Shown one piece after another: positions 6,994-13,142 of a stretch of DNA of 13,142 nucleotides (position 1 is the stretch's first letter; the number at the start of each line of letters is the position of its first letter). The position numbers and the translations under genes are program-made. The DNA comes from Candidatus Acidiferrum typicum (GTDB taxonomy: Bacteria > Acidobacteriota > Terriglobia > Acidiferrales > UBA7541), in assembly GCA_002478115.1 (NCBI GenBank), contig DLMH01000026.1, positions 1 to 13,142 of the forward strand, given 5' to 3'. The notes beneath the pieces are model-generated. The model was not told where the DNA came from. It was given only the letters and a program-made list of their open reading frames with translations, and did not search any database.

Positions 6994-7019
6994 GCAGCTT
7001 CAACAATTCGAATTCATCG

Positions 7020-7050
7020 GGGACAGGCAAGCGCCTGTCCCTTTTTCTTT
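7020..7050 (+). terminator. Rho-independent terminator after rplS
   Basis: A perfect 9-bp GC-rich stem, GGGACAGGC (7020-7028) with GCCTGTCCC (7033-7041), a 4-nt loop AAGC, and the T-run TTTTTCTTT (7042-7050). It begins 26 bp after the rplS stop codon. It closes the rpsP-rplS operon, so rnhB downstream should have its own promoter or depend on readthrough. Confidence 0.95.
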
Positions 7051-7136
7051 ACATAACGGGGAGCAATGGATTGCCTCAGAACGCTGGCCCTGGCTGCTGC
7101 TTCGCGTGGTAAGATTCACGCGCACCTCCTTTGAAT

Positions 7137-7805
7137 ATGGCGCGACTCTGCTCTTCCCGTTTTGAGCGAGCGGCGCGGAAGCTCGGCTGGACCCGCATCG
7201 CGGGTCTCGATGAAGCCGGGCGCGGCGCGCTGTTTGGACCCGTTGTCGCCGCCGCGGTCATTCTCAACCCAAAACGCAGAATTGTGGGCCTGGACGACTC
7301 CAAGAAACTCACAGCCGAGCGGCGCGTGGAGCTTGCCGAGCGCATCCACGAGCACGCCATCGCCTGGGCAGTGGCGGAAGTGGACGCCCAGCGCATTGAC
7401 GCCTGGAATATCTACCAGGCCAGCCGGCAAGCCATGACCGCGGCGGTGCAACAACTGGCCATCCAGCCGGACTACCTCCTGATTGACGCCATGGAACTCG
7501 ATGTTTTGATGGAACAAAAATCGCTGATCAAAGGCGACGCGCGCAGCGTCTCCATTGCCGCGGCTTCCATCCTGGCAAAGACGCACCGCGACGCCCGCAT
7601 GGAAGAGTGGGACGTCATCTATCCTCAATACGGCCTCGCGCGGCATAAAGGCTACGCCACGCCGGACCACCTGGAAGCGCTCCGGCAGCATGGGCCGACA
7701 CCGCTACACCGGCATTCGTTTGCGCCGGTAAGGGATGCTGGCTGCTGGGCCGCGGGAGCCGTCCAGGAAGTGCTACCGCTGGGAATCGGGCCCGCCGGAA
7801 GCTGA
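7137..7805 (+). CDS. rnhB: Ribonuclease HII
   Basis: A 222-aa enzyme that cleaves RNA in RNA-DNA hybrids and at single ribonucleotides embedded in DNA. The four acidic active-site residues are present: D25 and E26 in GLDEAGRG, D117 in LLIDAME, and D152 in the helix after SIAAASILAK. GLDDSKKLTA (51-60) and the C-terminal HKGYATPDHLEAL with HRHSF are also typical. The residues after GRG are ALF rather than the common PLA. ATG 7137 is preferred; an in-frame TTG at 7131 would add two residues. Neither has a good ribosome-binding site. Close linkage to rplS is common in bacteria, but the terminator at 7020-7050 separates the two here. A tail of about 20 residues after the core looks unconserved. 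Confidence 0.96.
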   Translation: MARLCSSRFERAARKLGWTRIAGLDEAGRGALFGPVVAAAVILNPKRRIVGLDDSKKLTAERRVELAERIHEHAIAWAVAEVDAQRIDAWNIYQASRQAMTAAVQQLAIQPDYLLIDAMELDVLMEQKSLIKGDARSVSIAAASILAKTHRDARMEEWDVIYPQYGLARHKGYATPDHLEALRQHGPTPLHRHSFAPVRDAGCWAAGAVQEVLPLGIGPAGS

Positions 7806-7908
7806 GTTCCCCTTCGCCATTTCTTTCCCCGAGGTATCGTATCAGCTACGGGGATAACTGCCTGCTAACAACCTGCCGCGCTTTCATTGACGCCCCCCCA
7901 CGAGGGAC

Positions 7909-7955
7909 TGTAGCGTGAAAATGTAGCGTTGTAGACCTCCTAGCGCCTGCAACGC
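7909..7955 (+). promoter_or_regulatory. Leader of the TPR gene: direct repeats and hairpin
   Basis: TGTAGCGT occurs twice (7909-7916 and 7922-7929, 13 bp apart), followed at once by a partial third copy TGTAG (7930-7934). The second and third copies feed a hairpin: GCGTTGTAG (7926-7934) pairs with CTGCAACGC (7947-7955), nine pairs with one wobble, with a 12-nt loop that contains CCTCCT, complementary to a Shine-Dalgarno. There is no following T-run. A regulatory role is inferred. The rest of the 203-bp gap (7806-8008) shows no gene and no clear sigma-70 promoter. Confidence 0.35.
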
Positions 7956-8008
7956 CACCAGGGAGAAAGTCGTGGACGGCTTTCGTAGGGAAGCTGTCTC
8001 ATAAGGGC

Positions 8009-11000
8009 ATGGCCTACAACAAGAGCAAATTCGTTGAAGCCGCACAAAAGCTGCTGAATCAGGGCAAGGTGGCGCAAGCCATCGCCGAATATCAGCAGAT
8101 CCTGAAGTACGAGCCGCGGGACCAAGTTACCCTGATGACCGTCGGCGAGTTGTACATCCGGCAGGGCGAGACGTTCCAGGCCATCGATTACTTCGAGCGG
8201 CTGGCGCAACTCTTCGTCAGCGATGGTTTCCTGACGAAGGCCATCGCTGTTTACAAGCGCATTGCGAAACTCGCCCCCGAAGAAATTCGTCCGCTCGAAA
8301 AGTTGGCTGACCTCTACGTGCAGCAAGGGGTCATGAGCGAAGCGCGGCCGCTCTTCCTGCAACTCGCCGAACTCCACCTGAAAAACAACAAGCAGCCGGA
8401 AGCGGTGGCGCTGCTGAAAAAGCTTTTGCTGGCGGAACCCGACAACCTGCGGATCCAAATCCGCCTGGGCGACCTTTATCAGGCCATGGGGCAGTCAGGG
8501 GAAGCCCTGGAAACGTACATTTCCGCGTCGCAGCGAGCCCTAGCCCGCGGCGAGCAGCAGGAATGTGAAAAGCTTGCGGATAAGGCGCTGCAGATCAGCC
8601 CGAAAAACCTGGATGCGCTGATCATCAAGGCGAGAGCGTTCACGACCGCCGGGAAAACCGCCCAGGCTGCGGAGATCCTGGAGCGCGTGCCGGACCTCGA
8701 AAAGGGCGGCGAGCCCGCCGAACTGCTGATGGATTTGTACCTGAAGAGCGCCAAGTGGGACGAAGCCACGGCCCTGGCGCTCAAGATTTTCTCTTCCGAC
8801 GAAAAGAACTTCACGGCGACGCAGAAGGTGACTGAAGCGCTCTTGGAGTCTGGACAAGGCGAGCGCGCCATGTCCGTGCTTTCGCGCATTCGCATCCCCA
8901 TGATTGACGCCGGGGAACACGAAGGCGTGGTGCACCTGCTGAATGAGCTGGCGATGCGGCTGCCCGGCCGGCTGGAACCGCTCGAATGGCTGGTGGACAC
9001 CTACGGCCGGACCAGCGATTCTTTCCGCCTGCCCGATGCCCTGGCACACCTTGGCGATGCGCTGGTCGCCGCAGGGAAACTGCAGCGGGCCAAGGACGTT
9101 TTCCAGCAACTGGTGGACCGTGAACCGGAAAGCGAATCGCCCAAGCGCAAGCTGAACGATGTGCTGCGCAAGATGGGTTTGCTGCCAGGAGAGCCCGCGG
9201 CCGAAGCGAAGCCCGTGGAAGCACACGAGACGCTGCAAGCCGAATTGCCCGAGGCACACGCACCGAAAGTGCGGCCTGGTCTGGAGCCAGAGATTCCGGA
9301 GGTGGCGGCGCAGACAACCGCGTCCTCGCCTGCCGAGCCGGAACTCGACGAAGAAACCCAGCAGTTCATCGCGCAATCCCTGACGGACGTCGATCTTTTT
9401 GCCAGCTACGGCCTGACGCAGAAGGCCATCGGGCTGCTCGAAGCAATTCTGCGGCGCGCGCCCACGCACACGCCAACCCTCGAGAAACTGCTGGATTTCG
9501 TGCTGGGAGCCGGCGACGACCGGCGCACCGCGGAGCTGGCCGCGCAGCTCGAACACATTCATGCCGAACGCGGCGACGTGCGCAGCAGCGAACGCTTTGG
9601 CGAGCTACGGCGCAGGTTCCAGCGCGCAGCCGGTTTGACGGATGACGAAATTGCCGCCGCCGTGGCAGCAGCCATGCCGCAACCCGTTGAGACCGAACCC
9701 GTCGAAGAGGCGGCCACCGCGATTTCGGCGGAAGGCGTGGAAGAGTTCCCCGTCGAAGCGGGAGCGGAGCCGGCCGCGGAAGTAGCTGCCCAGCCCGTGC
9801 AAGCCAGCCCGGTCACACAAGATGCCGCTGCTGGAGTGCAGGAAGACGTACCCGAAATTGAGATAATCGAACCGGTGCCGGATGCGGCTGCCGCGCAGCC
9901 CGTCTCCGCAGCCGAAGAAGTCGACCTCTCTTCCGAATGGGCTTCGCTGCTGGAAGAGACGAAGGAGCCGGAACCCAAGACAGAAGGTCTATCGCCCGCT
10001 CCGGAAGCCGCTGCTCCATCGAACGTGGAAGAGGTGGAGTTGCCCGAGTTACTGCTGGAAGATGAGGCCCCGGTGCAGATTCCGGATGAGTTGCTGCCGC
10101 ACGAGATCCTGGTGGCCCCGACCGATGACATCGGGACGCCGCAAATTGCGCCGCCCATGGACGCCGACGACCCGGAAGGCTGGACCAGCCCGCTGGAGGA
10201 AATCTCCGCAGGGACGCCCGCTTCACCAGCAAGTGCTCCAACCGCGCCGATTACGCCGCAGGCCGCGGATATCGTTGCTCAACACAAGGGACTGCTGCCG
10301 GACGAGGAATTGACCGCATTGCCGCTGCCGGAACACGGCGAAGTGGCAGCCGAGGGGCCGGAGCCTGCACTGGAACTGCCACAGGCTGCTTTGCCCAAGC
10401 CTCTACCCCCAGAACCCGAATTCGAGCTCGAACAGGATTTCGAGTTGGTGATCGAGCCGGAACCCATCGTGCCGGCCCACGAGATGTTGGGGCAGGTGCC
10501 GGCGCTCCCGAAAAAGGAAGAACCCGCAAAGAGCACGCCTCCGGAAAAGCCCGGACCCGGGGAACAAGTTCCCGCGGGCGTTCCGTCGAATGGAAACGCA
10601 TTCACTTCCGAAGATTTCATGGCGGATCTGGCGAAAGAGATTGACCAACTGGGCATGGGCGAACTGACGCCGCCCGCCCCTGCCGAGCCGGAACCCGCCA
10701 CTCCGGCTGCGAAAAAGGAAGAATTGTCCACGGAGCACGCCGAAGCTGACGGCGAATCGGCCCCGCTGAGGGAAGTCTTTGAAGAATTCCGCGCAGAACT
10801 CGGCGAGATGGGCGCCGAAGACGAGGATCTGGAAACCCACTACAATCTCGGCATTGCCTTCCGCGAGATGGGGCTCCTCGAAGAAGCCATCGGCGAATTC
10901 CAAAAGGTCGCCAAAGCCAACGACCGCGGCAAAGCCTTCCGCTATGCCATGCAGTGCTGCACGCTGCTGGGCCTCGCATTCATGGAAAAGGGTCAACCTA

Positions 11001-11212
11001 GTATCGCGGCCATCTGGTACGAACGCGCGCTGCAGACCCCCGGGATCGACGCGGAAAGTAAACTCGCCTTGCGGTATGATCTGGGAGTGGCCCAGGAGTC
11101 GGCCGGCGATCTGGATTTGGCACTCAAGAGCTTTTCCCAGGTCTATGCGGTGAACATCGACTATCGCGACGTTGCCGAGCGCATTAGTGCGCTTCAAAAA
11201 CCCGCTCGCTGA
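8009..11212 (+). CDS. Large TPR-repeat protein with long acidic linker
   Basis: A 1067-aa protein without signal peptide or membrane segment, presumably a cytosolic scaffold; its partners are unknown. Residues 1-390 are a tandem TPR/TPR-like solenoid (for example KVAQAIAEYQQILKYEPRD, AIDYFERLAQLFVSDGF, KAIAVYKRIAKLAPEE and EAVALLKKLLLAEPDN). A second helical block lies at about 440-545 (DVDLFASYGLTQKAIGLLEA from 460). Residues about 550-930 are low-complexity, rich in Glu, Pro and Ala, and probably disordered, with scattered amphipathic stretches. Residues about 935-1067 form a C-terminal TPR block (THYNLGIAFREMGLLEEAIG onward). The ATG at 8009 has AAGGG only one base upstream and TAGGGAAG about 15 bases upstream, so the ribosome-binding site is poor; no upstream in-frame start was chosen. 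Comparable acidic-linker TPR proteins occur in Acidobacteria and delta-proteobacteria as far as I recall, without an agreed function. Confidence 0.9.
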   Translation: MAYNKSKFVEAAQKLLNQGKVAQAIAEYQQILKYEPRDQVTLMTVGELYIRQGETFQAIDYFERLAQLFVSDGFLTKAIAVYKRIAKLAPEEIRPLEKLADLYVQQGVMSEARPLFLQLAELHLKNNKQPEAVALLKKLLLAEPDNLRIQIRLGDLYQAMGQSGEALETYISASQRALARGEQQECEKLADKALQISPKNLDALIIKARAFTTAGKTAQAAEILERVPDLEKGGEPAELLMDLYLKSAKWDEATALALKIFSSDEKNFTATQKVTEALLESGQGERAMSVLSRIRIPMIDAGEHEGVVHLLNELAMRLPGRLEPLEWLVDTYGRTSDSFRLPDALAHLGDALVAAGKLQRAKDVFQQLVDREPESESPKRKLNDVLRKMGLLPGEPAAEAKPVEAHETLQAELPEAHAPKVRPGLEPEIPEVAAQTTASSPAEPELDEETQQFIAQSLTDVDLFASYGLTQKAIGLLEAILRRAPTHTPTLEKLLDFVLGAGDDRRTAELAAQLEHIHAERGDVRSSERFGELRRRFQRAAGLTDDEIAAAVAAAMPQPVETEPVEEAATAISAEGVEEFPVEAGAEPAAEVAAQPVQASPVTQDAAAGVQEDVPEIEIIEPVPDAAAAQPVSAAEEVDLSSEWASLLEETKEPEPKTEGLSPAPEAAAPSNVEEVELPELLLEDEAPVQIPDELLPHEILVAPTDDIGTPQIAPPMDADDPEGWTSPLEEISAGTPASPASAPTAPITPQAADIVAQHKGLLPDEELTALPLPEHGEVAAEGPEPALELPQAALPKPLPPEPEFELEQDFELVIEPEPIVPAHEMLGQVPALPKKEEPAKSTPPEKPGPGEQVPAGVPSNGNAFTSEDFMADLAKEIDQLGMGELTPPAPAEPEPATPAAKKEELSTEHAEADGESAPLREVFEEFRAELGEMGAEDEDLETHYNLGIAFREMGLLEEAIGEFQKVAKANDRGKAFRYAMQCCTLLGLAFMEKGQPSIAAIWYERALQTPGIDAESKLALRYDLGVAQESAGDLDLALKSFSQVYAVNIDYRDVAERISALQKPAR

Positions 11213-11239
11213 CCACAGGTCCAAACTTAGCCAGGGGTC

Positions 11240-11500
11240 ATGCACTCCTCGATGAACCGCCTTCTGCGCGCCATGACCGCCGTGTTGTTGTTTGAAATGG
11301 GTGCGCTGCTGCTGTACCTGCCGTGGTCCGCGTTCTGGGAGCAGAACTACTTCCTGCATCGCTTTCCCTGGCTGATCCCCATTGTGCTGCATCCCTCGAT
11401 GCGCGGGATCGTCAGCGGCATCGGCGTGTTGGATGTTTTTGTGGCTTTCGGCCTTTTCAATTCGCGCCCTGCGCCAGCCGCGCCCGGGTCCAATTCGTAA
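11240..11500 (+). CDS. Small two-helix membrane protein, function unknown
   Basis: An 86-aa protein I do not recognise. Two hydrophobic segments are visible, about residues 11-29 (MTAVLLFEMGALLLYLPW core) and about 56-73 (IVSGIGVLDVFVAFGLF). They are joined by an aromatic-rich loop (FWEQNYFLHRFPWLIPIVL), which may itself be membrane-associated, and followed by a short Pro/Ala-rich tail. It starts 27 bp after the TPR gene, so co-transcription is likely. AGGGG at 11233-11237 is only two bases before ATG 11240 and 14 before a second in-frame ATG at 11252; neither spacing is ideal, and the true start may be either. Codon use resembles the neighbours. Together with its size and hydrophobicity pattern this makes a real gene likely. 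Confidence 0.7.
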   Translation: MHSSMNRLLRAMTAVLLFEMGALLLYLPWSAFWEQNYFLHRFPWLIPIVLHPSMRGIVSGIGVLDVFVAFGLFNSRPAPAAPGSNS

Positions 11501-11572
11501 CTTGCGATTTTGCGGCGTGGCCGATAGTAAGGCGTCGTATGCATCGCCAGGGCGCCCTCTCAATAAAGCTTT

Positions 11573-12094
11573 TCAGCGTTCCATCAGGCGGCGAAGGAGC
11601 CGGATTTGCCCTGCGTGATAGACATCGTGAAAGGCGATGCCGTAGAGCGTGCGGAGAAGTTTTCTCGAGGGGTTCGTTTTCAAAACGCGGCGCACGCCTT
11701 GCTCCAAGGCGCGATGTTCTTTCTCGAGCAGGGCGAGATCGGCGCGCCAGGTGGCTTCCGTGGCCCTCCGTTTTTCAGGTCGCGTGAAGAAATTGCTTCC
11801 CTTCAGGACAAACGAACCGCGCTTTGCCCCTTCGATCCTGCGGCGCACCGCATATTTCCAATACGCGGAGTGAAGCGCGAGTTCCCAGATATTGTGACGC
11901 CCGTGAGCAGGCCGCCAAGCCGCGTGTTTCGCACGGACGCCTTTCAGCGATTGCCGCAGATTGGGCTCATGCCACGCGGATCGTGCGAAAGCCTCCGCAA
12001 GCATCGTGAGAAGCAACTCATTTTGTCCATAACGGTTTCCCCACGTACTTCGCCTCGATTCCAATGAAGACTCCACCTTGATGAACAAATGCAA
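11573..12094 (-). CDS. DinB/YfiT-like putative metal-dependent four-helix protein
   Basis: A 173-aa reading frame with the DinB_2 hallmarks. A first helix region, LLTMLAEAFARSAWHEPNLRQ, is followed by RHNIWELALHSAYWK with His75, then a C-terminal GIAFHDVYHAGQIRLLRR with His156 and His160; these three histidines form the expected metal triad. DinB-like proteins include bacillithiol and mycothiol S-transferases and many of unknown role, so no substrate is assigned. The N-terminus is uncertain. The longest frame opens at TTG 12094, but GTG 12076, TTG 12016 and ATG 12004 are in frame, and the family core begins only around residue 27, so a start at 12016 or 12004 is as likely. No clear ribosome-binding site settles it. 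It is convergent with the small membrane protein gene and follows the GGDEF gene on the same strand, with a gap of at least 162 bp. Confidence 0.82.
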   Translation of the reverse strand: MHLFIKVESSLESRRSTWGNRYGQNELLLTMLAEAFARSAWHEPNLRQSLKGVRAKHAAWRPAHGRHNIWELALHSAYWKYAVRRRIEGAKRGSFVLKGSNFFTRPEKRRATEATWRADLALLEKEHRALEQGVRRVLKTNPSRKLLRTLYGIAFHDVYHAGQIRLLRRLMER

Positions 12095-12256
12095 TCGGAT
12101 ATCCAGGTGAATCAGGTCAGGCGTTGGAACGATCCCAACAAAAAATGCGGACTCCTCAATTGCAGGGCCGCCGCCCTCATTCTACACATTTGCGCAATCG
12201 CCTGTGGGAGGTGGCGCGAGATCCAGGTGATCCTTGAAGGGATGTCCTGCGAGGCT

Positions 12257-13135
12257 TCAATCGGCCTGCGCGGTATGCCAGCGGAGCGTCTTCTTGTTGC
12301 GATAAAGGCGGCGATCCGTCGCTTCCAGAAGATCCTGAGGAGATTGGCCATCCGCTGGATAGATCGCCGAACCGATGCTGACCGACAACCGTGGCTCATC
12401 GGGTTGCTCGCTCAGGCGATTGGCGATGCGTTGCGCAATCTGCTGGACCCGCTCCGCGTCCGCATCAATCAGGAGGATGGCGAATTCGTCGCCGCCGTAA
12501 CGCGCGGCAACATCGGAAGCACGGCAATTCTCTTTCATCACGCGGGCCAGACGCCGCAGGGCGCGGTTGCCTGCCAGATGGCCCAACCGGTCGTTGATGC
12601 CCTTCAGGTCGTCCAGGTCGAGAAGCAGTAAGCCAAATGCGTGGTGGCTGCGCTCGGCGCGGCGCACCTCTTTTTCCAGGCTGCCATAGAATTCGCGATA
12701 GTTGACGAGCCCCGTCAGGCCGTCATGCGTAGCCTGGTGGCGGATTTCCTCCTCCGTTTTCTTGCGCTCGGTGATGTCCAGAGCCACCCCAATGCAGCCA
12801 AGAATGCTTCCCTTCGAGTCCCGAAGCGGCTCAAGGCTGATGTCAAATACATGCTTGCGGCGTTTGTATTCAAACCGCGAGGAGATTCCGTTCAGCGCAG
12901 CGAGATGCTGCTTCACCGGCGCTTCTTCGTCTTGCGGGCAGCGCAAAAATTCATGAATCGTCTGTCCGATGGCTTTCGGTTGCAACCTCCGATGGTGACC
13001 CAGCATGGGACCCCAGTGCGAAGTGATGCGCAGGCGCTGGTCAGTGGTCCAGAAAAGCACCGGCATCTGCTGGACCATCAGCCGGAAATGAGTTTGCGCG
13101 GCAGCGCCCGCAGGGACGCTGGGTACGTTGAACAT
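12257..13135 (-). CDS. PAS-GGDEF diguanylate cyclase
   Basis: A 292-aa, apparently soluble sensor enzyme that would make cyclic di-GMP from two GTP. An N-terminal PAS domain (about 16-125) ends with a PAC-type segment, ILGCIGVALDITERKKTEEE. The GGDEF domain (about 130-288) shows THDGLTGLVNYREFY, LLLLDLDDLKGINDRLGH and the intact active-site motif RYGGDEFAILL (GGDEF at 214-218). The inhibitory I-site RxxD is R205-A-S-D208, exactly five residues before GGDEF, so product feedback inhibition is expected. There is no EAL domain. The ATG at 13135 is only seven bases from the window edge, so an upstream start and additional sensory domain cannot be excluded. The PAS ligand is unknown. Confidence 0.93.
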   Translation of the reverse strand: MFNVPSVPAGAAAQTHFRLMVQQMPVLFWTTDQRLRITSHWGPMLGHHRRLQPKAIGQTIHEFLRCPQDEEAPVKQHLAALNGISSRFEYKRRKHVFDISLEPLRDSKGSILGCIGVALDITERKKTEEEIRHQATHDGLTGLVNYREFYGSLEKEVRRAERSHHAFGLLLLDLDDLKGINDRLGHLAGNRALRRLARVMKENCRASDVAARYGGDEFAILLIDADAERVQQIAQRIANRLSEQPDEPRLSVSIGSAIYPADGQSPQDLLEATDRRLYRNKKTLRWHTAQAD

Positions 13136-13142
13136 GAATGAT

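Noticed and set aside
7827..7853. CCCCG...CGGGG inverted repeat after rnhB as terminator
   Set aside because: Five-bp stem with a 17-nt loop and no T-run following.
7972..8004. Tiny frame starting GTG 7972 with GGGAG upstream, ahead of the TPR gene
   Set aside because: About ten codons, no family resemblance, and no comparative support; could be a leader peptide but nothing in the sequence demands it.
10403..11563. 386-codon open frame opposite the end of the TPR gene and the small membrane protein gene
   Set aside because: Shadow of the plus-strand genes; no recognisable protein family in the translation.
12101..12230. Direct repeat ATCCAGGTGA at 12101-12110 and 12221-12230, exactly 120 bp apart
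   Set aside because: Two copies of a 10-mer with differing flanks in an intergenic region; no further copies noticed in the window, so chance is likely.

Overview
The window reads as a chromosomal segment of a GC-rich, free-living bacterium. Acidobacteriota is the best guess, from the overall look of the Ffh, TrmD, RNase HII, TPR and DinB-like proteins and the typical small soil-bacterial accessory genes; this is an inference without a database search. There are no tRNA or rRNA genes, CRISPR arrays, transposases or phage genes.

Layout. A COMT-type O-methyltransferase (minus strand, 24-698) is divergent from ffh (890-2233), the SRP GTPase. Next comes a block that looks foreign to its surroundings: a secreted serine beta-lactamase/esterase-fold hydrolase on the minus strand (2359-3525), of visibly lower GC, abutting a soluble transhydrogenase (sthA-like) gene that has lost its 5' half (about 3629-4324). 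After a recognisable promoter comes the conserved translation operon rpsP (S16) - khpA (KH RNA-binding protein) - rimM - trmD - rplS (L19), 4492-6993. It is closed by a textbook Rho-independent terminator (7020-7050). rnhB (RNase HII) follows at 7137-7805. A leader with a hairpin and direct repeats then precedes a very large TPR protein (8009-11212, 1067 aa) with TPR blocks at both ends and a long acidic Pro/Glu/Ala-rich linker. A small two-helix membrane protein (11240-11500) lies just downstream. On the minus strand are a DinB/YfiT-like putative metalloprotein (11573-12094) and a PAS-GGDEF diguanylate cyclase (12257-13135, possibly incomplete at its 5' end at the window edge).

How it fits together. 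ffh together with rpsP-khpA-rimM-trmD-rplS is a widely conserved bacterial neighbourhood for protein targeting, 30S maturation, tRNA m1G37 methylation and ribosomal proteins. Here it is interrupted by the hydrolase and sthA remnant. The GC drop over the hydrolase and the abrupt loss of the sthA N-terminus suggest that a past insertion or deletion event created this junction.

I do not see a clear new multi-gene system. The points most worth a second look are the truncated-sthA junction, the Asp-to-Glu change at the presumed catalytic base of TrmD plus a roughly 19-residue insertion beside it, the hairpin leaders before rplS and before the TPR gene, and a dyad symmetry overlapping the ffh promoter region.
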